From: Vreelandella alkaliphila | Lineage (GTDB): Bacteria > Pseudomonadota > Gammaproteobacteria > Pseudomonadales > Halomonadaceae | Length of the DNA stretch: 64,000 nucleotides | Assembly (NCBI RefSeq): GCF_016107625.1 | Contig: NZ_JABASV010000007.1 | Span: 124,001 to 188,000, forward strand | Reading direction: 5' to 3' | In this document: positions 7,682 through 17,368 of the stretch, piece by piece | Layout of the letters: every line of letters starts with the position of its first letter | Position numbering within the stretch: position 1 is the stretch's first letter | Notes under the pieces: generated by a model | Told to the model about the DNA's origin: nothing | The model's database searches: none | Seen by the model: only the letters and a program-made list of their open reading frames with translations | Position numbers and translations under genes: made by a program

Positions 7682-8917
7682 ATGCAGGAAATACTGGTGC
7701 TGAATAGTGGTTCTTCCAGCGTCAAGTTTGCTCTTTATCATATCACTGCTGAAGACGCTGCCTGTGGAACTCAGGAGGCGTTGACGCTCGCCTATAGTGG
7801 CCATTTTTCGGGCTTGGCAACGTCGCAATGTCGCGTGTCGTTAGCGCATCGCGAACCTGGGCAGCCCCCGCATCGCTATGGTTTGCAAACTCTGGAGGCG
7901 CTGGGGCTAACCCCGGCAATAAACCATGAAGAGGCCATCACAAAGTTGATGACATGGCTTGAGCAGCGTGAGGATAAAAGCACCCTGGTTGCCATTGGGC
8001 ATCGCGTTGTTCATGGTGGCCAAACCTACTGTGAAGCGACTAAGTTAAGCGCTAACGACGTGATCGAGTTGGAAAAATTTTCAAGCTTAGCGCCGCTGCA
8101 TCAGCCTCATGGACTTGCACCTATCAAATTACTGATGGCGCAGCTGCCAGACGTTCCACAGATCGCATGTTTCGATACCGCGTTTCATGCTCATCAGCCC
8201 TGGGTGGCTCGGCAGTTTGCTTTGCCGCGGGAATTGACTGCCAAGGGGTTGATACGTTACGGCTTCCACGGCCTTTCCTACGATTATATTCAGCGCACGC
8301 TACCCAATGTATTACCGGATGATGCACCCCGTTCACGGGTGGTGGTGGCGCATTTGGGTAATGGTGCCAGTATGTGTGCTATCCGCGATGGCGTCAGCGT
8401 AGCCTCAAGCATGGGCTTTACTGCGCTTGATGGACTGCCTATGGGGACACGTTCTGGTGCTTTGGATCCAGGGTTGGTGCTTCACTTAATTGGTCATGAA
8501 GAAATGAGTGTTGAGGACGTGTCGACGCTTTTATACAAGCGTTCAGGACTGCTCGGTGTCTCCGGAATAAGTAGCGATATGCGCGAGTTGCTTGCAAGTG
8601 ATACCCCTGAAGCCGAAGAGGCTGTTGAGCTTTACTGCTATCGCGCCGCGCGGGAAATCGCCAGCTTAGCTGGCGCTCTGGGCGGGCTTGATCAATTGGT
8701 ATTCACCGCCGGTATTGGTGAGCATGCAGCACCTGTGCGTGCACGTATTGTGGCGCAGTGTGACTGGTTGGGTATGCAGCTTGATGAAACAGCCAATAAG
8801 CGCGATGCCTGTTGCATCTCTTTGCCAAGTAGCCGTGTGGGCGTTTGGGTCATTCCAACCGATGAAGAGCGAGTGATAGCCAGTGATTGCCTAGCGCTTC
8901 TCAATAGGGCGGATTAA
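7682..8917 (+). CDS. ackA: Acetate/propionate kinase
   Basis: A 411-residue acetokinase-family enzyme. The first phosphate-binding loop is VLNSGSSSVKFAL at residues 5-17; GHRVVHGG near residue 102, CFDTAFH near 163, and the C-terminal FTAGIGEHA near 342 complete the family pattern. It transfers phosphate between acyl-phosphate and ADP to make ATP and acetate or propionate in the cytoplasm. It begins 2 bases after the MaoC-Pta fusion stop and shares its operon, so acyl-CoA, acyl-phosphate and acid can be processed by one co-expressed set. Length and motifs are complete. Acetate versus propionate preference cannot be decided. Confidence 0.9.
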   Translation: MQEILVLNSGSSSVKFALYHITAEDAACGTQEALTLAYSGHFSGLATSQCRVSLAHREPGQPPHRYGLQTLEALGLTPAINHEEAITKLMTWLEQREDKSTLVAIGHRVVHGGQTYCEATKLSANDVIELEKFSSLAPLHQPHGLAPIKLLMAQLPDVPQIACFDTAFHAHQPWVARQFALPRELTAKGLIRYGFHGLSYDYIQRTLPNVLPDDAPRSRVVVAHLGNGASMCAIRDGVSVASSMGFTALDGLPMGTRSGALDPGLVLHLIGHEEMSVEDVSTLLYKRSGLLGVSGISSDMRELLASDTPEAEEAVELYCYRAAREIASLAGALGGLDQLVFTAGIGEHAAPVRARIVAQCDWLGMQLDETANKRDACCISLPSSRVGVWVIPTDEERVIASDCLALLNRAD

Positions 8918-9101
8918 ACCGAGTTTTAATTCTGCCACCTGATAGTGCCCAGGAGATTACTTGAGCCACTGACCGTAGAGAGGGTTGAGTGTTGTCATTG
9001 TTGTGGTGATTACTACTGTCATTACCGCTACCGAGAAACCACTGATCTGATAGAATCCCCAGTTTTTGTAAGCTCACTCACTTATCTAACTGGGAATCTT
9101 A

Positions 9102-10448
9102 ATGAACGCGGTAATTCTTGCTGTGCTAGTCATGGTGGCGCTTTCGCTTGCTCGGGTATCCGTGGTGTTTGCACTGGTTGTAGGCGCGCTGGTTGGAGGC
9201 TTGGTTGGCGGTCTTTCGTTGGATGAAACGCTCAGTGCATTCAATGATGGTGTTGGTGGAGGCGCGCAAGTAGCCCTTGCTTATGCCACGCTTGGGGCCT
9301 TTGCGGTGGCTATTTCCCGTTCAGGGCTTCCAGATATGCTGGCCAATCGCCTGATTACAATGTTGGGAAAAGAAGCGACTGCGGCACATCAGGCACGGGT
9401 AAAGATGTTTTTGCTCGTCGCAGTGCTCTTAGTGGCTATCTCATCACAAAACGCCATTCCGGTGCATATAGCGTTTATCCCGGTGCTGATTCCGCCGTTG
9501 TTAGTGGTAATGAATCGCCTCCAACTTGACCGCCGTGCGGTGGCGTGTGCACTTACCTTTGGGTTAACCGCTCCATATATGCTGCTACCTGTTGGTTTTG
9601 GCGCGATCTTTTTGAATGATATTCTGCTGGCAAATTTAAATAGCGCCGGCGAATCACTGGGCTTGGAAATTACCCGGGGCATGGTGCCCATGGCAATGGC
9701 TATTCCGGTAGGAGGAATGGCCATTGGCTTACTCGTAGCACTTTTTTTCAGCTACCGTGGGCAGCGTGAATATACTAATAAAGATCTAGTGGCGACTAAT
9801 GCCCACCAAGGTCACTCGCCTGCAAAGCCTCATACGTTTGGGCTTGTGATGTCGGGCGTGGCTATTGTTGCTGCGTTAGGCTTACAGCTATATACCGGCT
9901 CTATGATTATTGGTGGGCTAGTGGGGATTGGTTTGCTTTCGCTAGGCGGTATTTTTAAGTGGCGTGAAGCAGACGATCTATTTACCAGCGGTATGCGCAT
10001 GATGGCGTTGATCGGCTTCATCATGATTTCAGCGGCTGGCTTTGCAGAAGTAATGAAGGCGACAGGGGATATCGAGTCGTTAGTGACAGGTGCGTTTGAG
10101 TTGTTTGGTGATAACCGCGGTTTAGCGGCGTTTGTTATGCTGCTGGTAGGCTTGTTTATTACCCTGGGAATTGGCTCATCGTTTTCAACCATTCCCATTA
10201 TCGCAGCGATTTTTGTACCGCTGGCGGTGCAGTTCGGTTTCTCGCCAATGGCGACGGTTGTGCTGGTTGGTACGGCGGCTGCACTGGGCGATGCTGGCTC
10301 GCCAGCGTCTGATTCCACGCTGGGGCCAACGTCAGGTCTAAATGTTGATGGACAGCATGATCATATGTGGGACAGCGTGGTGCCTACCTTCCTGCACTAC
10401 AATATACCGCTGATTGCTTTTGGGTGGTTGGCAGCGATGTCGCTTTAA
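9102..10448 (+). CDS. Na+/H+ antiporter family protein (NhaC-like superfamily)
   Basis: A 448-residue polytopic membrane protein with about 11-12 hydrophobic segments. Features include [19 protein letters not shown] near the N-terminus, [21 protein letters not shown] near residue 120, and [19 protein letters not shown] near 400, a polar re-entrant motif typical of the Na+/H+ antiporter family grouped with NhaC. It would expel Na+ in exchange for protons, sensible for a halophile. It lies 184 bases after the ackA operon with no visible promoter of its own and is followed by a clear terminator. ATG 9102 has only a weak GGGA upstream. Confidence 0.75.
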   Translation: MNAVILAVLVMVALSLARVSVVFALVVGALVGGLVGGLSLDETLSAFNDGVGGGAQVALAYATLGAFAVAISRSGLPDMLANRLITMLGKEATAAHQARVKMFLLVAVLLVAISSQNAIPVHIAFIPVLIPPLLVVMNRLQLDRRAVACALTFGLTAPYMLLPVGFGAIFLNDILLANLNSAGESLGLEITRGMVPMAMAIPVGGMAIGLLVALFFSYRGQREYTNKDLVATNAHQGHSPAKPHTFGLVMSGVAIVAALGLQLYTGSMIIGGLVGIGLLSLGGIFKWREADDLFTSGMRMMALIGFIMISAAGFAEVMKATGDIESLVTGAFELFGDNRGLAAFVMLLVGLFITLGIGSSFSTIPIIAAIFVPLAVQFGFSPMATVVLVGTAAALGDAGSPASDSTLGPTSGLNVDGQHDHMWDSVVPTFLHYNIPLIAFGWLAAMSL

Positions 10449-10482
10449 GTTTTTACACCCAAACCAACACGCAGACCAAGAA

Positions 10483-10507
10483 GGGCAGCCATGAGCTGCC
10501 CTTTTTT
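10483..10507 (+). terminator. Rho-independent terminator after the Na+/H+ antiporter gene
   Basis: The stem GGGCAGC (10483-10489) / GCTGCCC (10495-10501) has a 5-base loop and is followed directly by six T. It lies 35 bases after the antiporter stop and just before the end of the convergent trmJ gene. Confidence 0.85.
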
Positions 10508-10522
10508 ATACTAAAACCATGA

Positions 10523-11257
10523 TTATTGCCCAGGTAGGTGTGCCTCGAAAGCGCTGAGCAGGCCACGGAGCAGGGAGAGTTCCTTGCGGCTGGGTTGGGC
10601 GCGGGAAAACAGCGCCTGAAGCTGTTCTTCAGTGCGGGCATGGGGCTGGGTAAGAAAGCCACTTTGCTGCATCAGGCGTCCAAGATGCTCCTGAAAGTGC
10701 ACAAACTGCTCGCGGCTGGGCGGCGTGGCTTCAAGTGGCCGTTGGTACATGAAGTGACTATCATCGCGCTTCCGCCAAGCACGGTGTACTTCATAGGCTA
10801 AAATCTGCACGGCCTGCGATAGATTTAAAATACCGTATTCAGGGTTGGCAGGTATGCTGACTTGGTGTGTGCAGCAACGTATTTCGTCGTTGGTGAGACC
10901 TGAGCGTTCACGCCCGAATACCAGTGCAGCCGGCGCTTGTGCGGCGTTCTCAATTACCTGCTGCGCCATGTCATCAGGTTCATCGAAATGCGGGAGCGGT
11001 AGGCTGCGGAGCCTTGCGCTTGCACCGACTACCTGTACGCAATCACTAACCGCTTCTTCAAGGCTGCTGACACAACGGGCATTTTCAAGCACATCTGTTG
11101 CACCCGCTGCCATGCGAGTTGCTTCGTCATCTGGGAATGCGCGCGGATTAACCAATAAGAGCTCGGATAAGCCCATGGTTTTCATCGCGCGAGCAGTAGC
11201 GCCAATGTTGCCTGGGTGGAAGGTTTGCACTAGTACGATGCGAATATTGGAGAGCAC
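10523..11257 (-). CDS. trmJ: tRNA (cytidine/uridine-2'-O-)-methyltransferase TrmJ
   Basis: A 244-residue SPOUT-class methyltransferase. The N-terminus NIRIVLVQTFHPGNIGATARAM carries the Arg/Asn region, and the C-terminal knot has LVFGRERSGLTNDEI and GILNLSQAVQILAYE, the two AdoMet-knot motifs. TrmJ methylates the ribose at position 32 in the anticodon loop of several tRNAs. The length is normal. No iscR, suhB or cysE neighbour is present here; the gene appears monocistronic and is convergent with the Na+/H+ antiporter gene. Confidence 0.88.
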   Translation of the reverse strand: MLSNIRIVLVQTFHPGNIGATARAMKTMGLSELLLVNPRAFPDDEATRMAAGATDVLENARCVSSLEEAVSDCVQVVGASARLRSLPLPHFDEPDDMAQQVIENAAQAPAALVFGRERSGLTNDEIRCCTHQVSIPANPEYGILNLSQAVQILAYEVHRAWRKRDDSHFMYQRPLEATPPSREQFVHFQEHLGRLMQQSGFLTQPHARTEEQLQALFSRAQPSRKELSLLRGLLSAFEAHLPGQ

Positions 11258-11346
11258 GGTAATGAAGACCTACAGCTGCCGGATAAAGGCGCTGATGGTA
11301 GCATGATTTTAGCTACCGTTAGAGCTAGAGAGAGGCATTGCCACAT

Positions 11347-11372
11347 AAAAGAACCCCGCCATGGCGGGGTTC
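11347..11372 (-). terminator. Rho-independent terminator of groES-groEL
   Basis: A 22-base perfect palindrome (11351-11372, arm GAACCCCGC) is followed on the minus strand by a TTTTA run (11347-11350 on the plus strand reads AAAA). It lies 42 bases downstream of the groEL stop. Confidence 0.85.
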
Positions 11373-11413
11373 TTAACGACGTTAAACGTCAGAGCGATAG
11401 GCTCAGGGTTGCA

Positions 11414-13069
<1,656 letters not shown>

Positions 13070-13115
13070 CTAAACATTGAAATTAAAAAGGAAAAGTAAG
13101 TAGTCGAGGCGAGAT

Positions 13116-13409
13116 TTAGCCTTCGACAACTGCCAAGATATCGGCTTCGCTCATGATCAGAACTTCTTCGCCGTTGATTTTCTGTTTCTCAACGCCGAAA
13201 CCGTCTTTGAAAATCACCGAGTCGCCAACTTTAACGTCCAACGGGCGAACGTCACCGTTGTCGAGAATGCGACCATTACCAACCGCCAGGACTTCACCGC
13301 GAGTGGGTTTTTCCTGGGCGTTGCCCGGAAGCACGATGCCGCCAGCGGTTTTCTGCTCTTCTTCCACGCGACGAACAACGACGCGATCGTGCAAAGGACG
13401 GATATTCAT
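13116..13409 (-). CDS. groES: Co-chaperonin GroES (10 kDa)
   Basis: A 97-residue protein beginning [14 protein letters not shown], with the mobile loop [14 protein letters not shown] at residues ~16-30. It caps the GroEL cage. ATG 13409 is chosen because AGGAGA lies 8 bases upstream and the protein then matches the normal GroES length; a longer frame starting 11 codons earlier lacks this support. It is the first gene of the groES-groEL operon and is followed by groEL after 58 bases. Confidence 0.97.
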   Translation of the reverse strand: MNIRPLHDRVVVRRVEEEQKTAGGIVLPGNAQEKPTRGEVLAVGNGRILDNGDVRPLDVKVGDSVIFKDGFGVEKQKINGEEVLIMSEADILAVVEG

Positions 13410-13560
13410 GCTCACGTTCTCCTGAGTATCGTCAAAGCCCATAAGGGCAGTTAGCTAAATGAGATTTTCGTGGGCCTCTTGCCCGCGAAAAGTGAAGGTA
13501 AGTCACCTTCATGTTAATGGCGAAAGCTAGTGCATCCGCCGAACTTGTGTGCTGACTCAA

Positions 13561-13588
13561 AAGTGGGGGCTGCTCGTAGCCTTTCAAG
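13561..13588 (-). promoter_or_regulatory. Sigma-32-type heat-shock promoter of groES-groEL
   Basis: On the minus strand CTTGAAA (13582-13588) and CCCCCACTT (13561-13569) are separated by 12 bases, close to the sigma-32 consensus CTTGAA / CCCCATnT. The site lies about 150 bases upstream of the groES start, so a long 5' leader is implied. No CIRCE-like inverted repeat was seen. Confidence 0.75.
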
Positions 13589-13639
13589 GGGTAAGTGATA
13601 AAAAAATGTGGTTTTTTGGCATTCTTCTTCGATGAGCCT

Positions 13640-14110
13640 TCAGCGCCGCCTTGCTGTTTCATCGCGGCTAATGAATTCACCTTCAATCGGCCCTTCTTGA
13701 CTGCTTGAGCGTGATGTCTGGGCCTGTTCGTAGCTTGCTTGCTGCTGTTGGTCAGCAGTGCTTTTTAAGCCTAGCCAGGTGAGGGCTTTAAATATTAACT
13801 GGCGAGCGTTAGGCAGCAGGCAGGCGATACCTAGCGCGTCAGAGAGAAAGCCTGGGGCTAAAAGTAGGGCGCCGCCGAAAATTAGTGCGGCCCCGGTAAA
13901 CAGTTCTTGAGAGGGAATTTCGCCCACTTGCATGCGCTGTCGCGCGCGCGCCAGAGTGGAAACACCCTCTTTGCGAATTAGGTGTAGTCCAATGAAACCA
14001 GTGCCCAGTACGAGAAGCAGAGTAGTTAATAAACCAATTTGGCTACCGATCGAAAACAGTAGTACAAAATCAACTAACGTAAACAGCGATATAAAAAGAA
14101 GAATGGGCAT
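13640..14110 (-). CDS. FxsA family membrane protein
   Basis: A 156-residue protein. Two N-terminal hydrophobic segments (LLFISLFTLVDFVLLFSIG and LLTTLLLVLGTGFIGLHLI) are followed by a basic loop and another pair (LFTGAALIFGGALLLAPGFLSDALG) that is the FxsA signature. FxsA relieves F-factor exclusion of phage T7 when overproduced in E. coli; its normal role is unclear. ATG 14110 has GGAG at 6-base spacing and is preferred to the ATG four codons earlier. It lies just upstream of groES-groEL on the same strand, as FxsA genes often do, but groES has its own promoter near the fxsA 3' end. Confidence 0.8.
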   Translation of the reverse strand: MPILLFISLFTLVDFVLLFSIGSQIGLLTTLLLVLGTGFIGLHLIRKEGVSTLARARQRMQVGEIPSQELFTGAALIFGGALLLAPGFLSDALGIACLLPNARQLIFKALTWLGLKSTADQQQQASYEQAQTSRSSSQEGPIEGEFISRDETARRR

Positions 14111-14339
14111 GACAGACTCCATAACAAACGTAATTCGTCAATATGGTGGCAGAATTCACGAAAACAAGCAGCCAGCGTTCGGTTAGCTTGCTTGCGTATG
14201 TGTTCTAATGCTCGATATTTCGCTCAATAGCTTCTATGCTGCGATGCACAATGGCGCCATTTTACGAGGCGATATAGGTAGCGCTTAGCAAGCAATTTAA
14301 AGTATCGGTCTTTATAAGTATCGGCCTAAGGAGAATCAG

Positions 14340-15101
14340 ATGAACCTGACAAATAAAGTGATCGCGATTACCGGGGGAGCCCGCGGTCTGGGCTTTGCTA
14401 TGGCGGAGCGGCTAGGCAAGCAAGGTGCTCGGTTGGCGCTTTTGGATATGAGTGCAGCAGCATTGGATGAGGCGGTATCAGCGTTAGCGTCTCAAGATAT
14501 TCAAGCACACGCATTTGTGACCAATGTGGCTGATGAGCAGTCAGTGCAGCAGGCATTTGCTGACATTGCGGCCCGCATGGGACCGGTAGGCGGTTGTATT
14601 AATAATGCAGGGATCACTGACGATGGCTTGCTGATCAAAGCAAAAGAAGGAGTAGTTGAAAAACGTATGTCGCTATCTGCTTGGCAGAAAGTGCTTGATG
14701 TCAATTTAACCGGCGTTTTTCTGTGCGGCCGGGAAGCGGCAACGCAGATGGTAGAAGCTGGGCACCAGGGCGTTATTGTCAATATTTCAAGTATTTCCCG
14801 AGCCGGAAATATGGGGCAAAGTAACTATGCTGCTGCTAAAGCTGGTGTCCATGCGTTGACAGTTACCTGGGGCAAAGAGCTTGCCCGTTACGGTATTCGC
14901 ACTGGAACCGTAGCGCCAGGGTTTGTTGAAACCGACATGACAGCTTCCATGCGCCCCGACATGTTGGAAAGAATCTCTTCCAGTGTGCCTCTTAAGCGGT
15001 TGGGTAATCCGGATGACATCGCGAAAAGCGTTGCCTTCATTTTTGAAAATGATTACTTCACGGCGCGAATTATCGAGTGCGACGGTGGTTTGCGGCTTTA
15101 A
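14340..15101 (+). CDS. SDR family oxidoreductase (FabG-like)
   Basis: A 253-residue classical short-chain dehydrogenase. The cofactor loop is [11 protein letters not shown] (TGxxxGxG), the structural motif is NNAG (residues ~84-87), and the catalytic Ser, Tyr and Lys are in [19 protein letters not shown]. The GFVETDM segment and C-terminal [14 protein letters not shown] match 3-oxoacyl-[ACP] reductases. The substrate may be a 3-oxoacyl-ACP or acetoacetyl-CoA, but many SDRs look alike. A strong ribosome binding site (AAGGAGA) lies 6 bases before ATG 14340. It is a single gene; the 229 bases upstream show no other feature. Confidence 0.8.
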   Translation: MNLTNKVIAITGGARGLGFAMAERLGKQGARLALLDMSAAALDEAVSALASQDIQAHAFVTNVADEQSVQQAFADIAARMGPVGGCINNAGITDDGLLIKAKEGVVEKRMSLSAWQKVLDVNLTGVFLCGREAATQMVEAGHQGVIVNISSISRAGNMGQSNYAAAKAGVHALTVTWGKELARYGIRTGTVAPGFVETDMTASMRPDMLERISSSVPLKRLGNPDDIAKSVAFIFENDYFTARIIECDGGLRL

Positions 15102-15143
15102 ATAACGGTAGCAACCAGCTAATAGCCCATTGGCTGAACTGCC

Positions 15144-15175
15144 AGTGGCCTATCGCGTGTTCGCGGTGGGCCACT
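15144..15175. terminator. Possible hairpin terminator between convergent genes
   Basis: AGTGGCC (15144-15150) pairs with GGCCACT (15169-15175), with extra CGCG/CGCG pairing inside. There is no T run after either arm, so termination is only suggested by its position between two convergent stop codons. Confidence 0.35.
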
Positions 15176-15180
15176 AATTG

Positions 15181-16221
15181 CTAGAAGTGGAAGTAATCGC
15201 GCTGGAGTTCGCGCTGGAAATACATTTCTACCCGTAATGTCATCGCCCAGCGCGGGTCGTAGCTAACCTCTCGCTGAAAATGCAGTTCTGGAATGACATC
15301 TGCAAACAGTATTCCTTTATGAATATCTCTGCGGTAGCGAGTTTGCAGGTAGTAGTTTGTCATTCGTGGGTTAGACAGGCTTTCGCCAATAGCGATAGCT
15401 GAATAGCGAAGTGCACTACGGCGGTTCAAACGCTGGTTTAGCTGCACTACCTCACTGTATTCAAGCGTGTCTTCCTCTTCACGCCATTGCACATTGGTGA
15501 TAAATCGCAGGTGGCGATTGGTGGAAAGCGGGCGGCCAAAATCCCACTCGGTGCGTGCTGAATAACCTGAGTTGTTAAACCAGGATAGTCGATTAAATGA
15601 TTCTAGCTGCCAGGGGCTATCCTTAAAGTCCCACAGGCGTTCGCTGGTAAAGCGGACATAGGGGTCAAGAGGCAGACGAAGGCGTACGCCAGCGCCAAAG
15701 CGGTTGCTCCAGTTCTCACGTTTGTCTCTACTTTCTAACCAATCAAGGCCGAATGTCGATGTTCTACGATCGCGCTGATCGTTATAGAGCCGCCCAGAGC
15801 CTTGATCAGCCAACGTGCCTTGTGATTCTTCTGGATCACTTTCGATGATTAAGCGAAGGCGGTCTTCTGTCGTGGGAAGATCGATGCGATAACGCACGCT
15901 AATGTCTCCGCTAGTGCCTTCGCCTTCCATCCAGTCAATTTCCTGGCCAAGGCGGAGGTAAGATCTGTTATCGACAGAAGCTGATTGATCACCACCAAAA
16001 AAAGAGTCAATGTTTCTTGATGTGTTGTCTACCCAGTTGCCAATGCTTGCTCGAAATGGCTCAACGCGCGCTTCAGCCCACTCCGGTAAGTCGCTATCTT
16101 CCTCCTCAATAGCATAGGTCTCTGCAGTGGTAGCTCCAGCAATAGAGGTTTCAGCAGAATAAGAGAGTGGCGACAGTGCACAAAATACGCCAAGGCAAAC
16201 GACAGCGAGCACTGATTTCAT
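15181..16221 (-). CDS. Secreted/outer-membrane beta-barrel-like protein of unknown function
   Basis: A 346-residue protein. Residues 1-24 (MKSVLAVVCLGVFCALSPLS) are a Sec signal peptide. The mature part alternates polar and aromatic/hydrophobic residues in short strands (RYRIDLP, FGAGVRLRLPLDPYVRFTSE, YYLQTRYRRDI), and the chain ends in FHF, an aromatic terminus of the kind read by the BAM complex. I therefore infer an outer-membrane barrel, but I do not recognise the family. The next gene, about 40 bases upstream on the same strand, encodes a membrane-anchored protein that is also unassigned. No catalytic motif is visible. Confidence 0.6.
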   Translation of the reverse strand: MKSVLAVVCLGVFCALSPLSYSAETSIAGATTAETYAIEEEDSDLPEWAEARVEPFRASIGNWVDNTSRNIDSFFGGDQSASVDNRSYLRLGQEIDWMEGEGTSGDISVRYRIDLPTTEDRLRLIIESDPEESQGTLADQGSGRLYNDQRDRRTSTFGLDWLESRDKRENWSNRFGAGVRLRLPLDPYVRFTSERLWDFKDSPWQLESFNRLSWFNNSGYSARTEWDFGRPLSTNRHLRFITNVQWREEEDTLEYSEVVQLNQRLNRRSALRYSAIAIGESLSNPRMTNYYLQTRYRRDIHKGILFADVIPELHFQREVSYDPRWAMTLRVEMYFQRELQRDYFHF

Positions 16222-16260
16222 CGAAGGGTCCCTAGAAGAATGTTGTCCGAATGCGATTTG

Positions 16261-16890
16261 TTATTTTGCTTTGTACATTTCAATATCTTTAGCCCATTGC
16301 AGTACGCGTTGTCTTTCCCGGCGACTGGTCATGCGTTTCGTATCGACCTGCAGCGGGGTTAGTTGTTGAAGCGGGTCGGCTGACAAGTTTAATTCAAAGT
16401 GCCGTGTTGCGCCGACAGGCATATCTTCAGAGCTATAAATAGCGATGACGCGTATTTCGAGTTGAGGCGTATGCTGTCTTAAAGAGTGCTCATCAATACC
16501 ATAGTGGCGGATAAGTTGCTGCAAGATAGCGCCAAAGGATTGTATGTGAAGATAGTCGCCCGACGCTAGGGGGCCTTGGTGTGTCCGATAACCTGCTTTT
16601 TCATCATCGCCGCTTTGCTGCTGATATTCCACAACATCAAGCTCATAGCTTTGCTCATTCGTGTGTAATACAGCAACTAAATGCTGAATATAAATGGCTT
16701 CACTGCTCATGTTGCTTATCAAGCAGAGCGCGTCTTTGCCAACACCCTTGCCTCTGTTAACGATAATCCTAGGGCGTCGCTGGCGGACATAGCCGTTGTA
16801 AAGCAGTTGGGCATAAAATACCCAGACAAGAAGGGTGCAGATGCTGGCAATCGCAGAGATTGCTTGGGCGTTATCTTTAAGCCATTCCAT
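16261..16890 (-). CDS. Single-TM membrane-anchored hypothetical protein
   Basis: A 209-residue protein with one N-terminal membrane helix (AISAIASICTLLVWVFYAQLL, residues ~9-29), then a basic patch (RQRRPRIIVNRGKG) and a mixed alpha/beta soluble part. The orientation suggests a cytoplasmic C-domain with the first residues outside, but this is inferred. I do not recognise a domain. It is the last chromosomal gene before the left island junction and lies directly upstream of the barrel-like gene on the same strand. Before the island integrated, it would have been the gene following tRNA-Leu. Confidence 0.55.
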   Translation of the reverse strand: MEWLKDNAQAISAIASICTLLVWVFYAQLLYNGYVRQRRPRIIVNRGKGVGKDALCLISNMSSEAIYIQHLVAVLHTNEQSYELDVVEYQQQSGDDEKAGYRTHQGPLASGDYLHIQSFGAILQQLIRHYGIDEHSLRQHTPQLEIRVIAIYSSEDMPVGATRHFELNLSADPLQQLTPLQVDTKRMTSRRERQRVLQWAKDIEMYKAK

Positions 16891-16991
16891 GGGTTGAGAT
16901 CCTTCTCAAATCAAAGTGGCATTGATAACTGCTAACGTAGCTCAAAAAGAGGTTGGGGTCAGCTAGTTGAGTAATGTTGGGGTCGTAAAAC

Positions 16992-17028
16992 AAAAAAATT
17001 CGGTTAGCATAAAGCTACCGAATTTTTC
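16992..17028 (-). terminator. Hairpin terminator, originally that of tRNA-Leu
   Basis: The arms AAATTCGGTTAGC and GCTACCGAATTT pair with one bulged base and are flanked by A and T runs on both sides, so it could terminate in either direction. On the minus strand it ends in a run of seven T. It lies 17 bases beyond the left copy of the tRNA 3' end, so it was probably the tRNA-Leu terminator before the island inserted between them. Confidence 0.65.
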
Positions 17029-17044
17029 GAAGGCAAAGGCCTTT

Positions 17045-17065
17045 AAATTGGTGCGGATGGGGAGA
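17045..17065. repeat. attL: left copy of the 21-bp tRNA-Leu 3'-end repeat
   Basis: Twenty-one bases starting AAATTGGTGCGG are identical to 41824-41844, which cover the 3' end of tRNA-Leu. After a 5-base mismatch the match resumes for 10 bases (ACTCCCACAC), giving a 36-bp imperfect repeat. Both copies have the same orientation. The rest of 16891-17368 contains this repeat, the terminator, one arm-type motif and no gene. Confidence 0.9.
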
Positions 17066-17149
17066 AGATCACTCCCACACACATGGCACCAAAGCTCCCT
17101 TCCAAATCAATCGCTTATCGGATAGCGCTTGCTTACCAATTTTCAAGAG

Positions 17150-17164
17150 TGTCACACCTAAGTG
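17150..17164. repeat. Arm-type integrase site candidate, left end
   Basis: TGTCACACCTAAGTG occurs here, 84 bases inside attL, and again at 41744-41758, 65 bases inside attR. Sharing a 15-bp motif only near the two ends is what accessory binding sites of a tyrosine integrase or its excisionase would look like. Confidence 0.5.
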
Positions 17165-17368
17165 GAGTGAAAACAGCTCCGTATCCTAGCGGCTGATCTG
17201 TCAGCTGACAACCCGCGTTTCAAAAGAGGCTTTCTTGTCACTTCTTCCCTTGGCTGCGGCTCGCAATAAGGGTGTCTTTAAAGTGACACGCAGTGGTTGC
17301 CTAAGTAGACTCTAATAAAAATGAACTAAAGCTCAGTGAGAGCTAACTGGCGGGGGAGTGTTAGGCGA

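Noticed and set aside
13432..13686. Frame between groES and fxsA
   Set aside because: It overlaps the groES sigma-32 promoter and the fxsA 3' end and has no recognisable protein.
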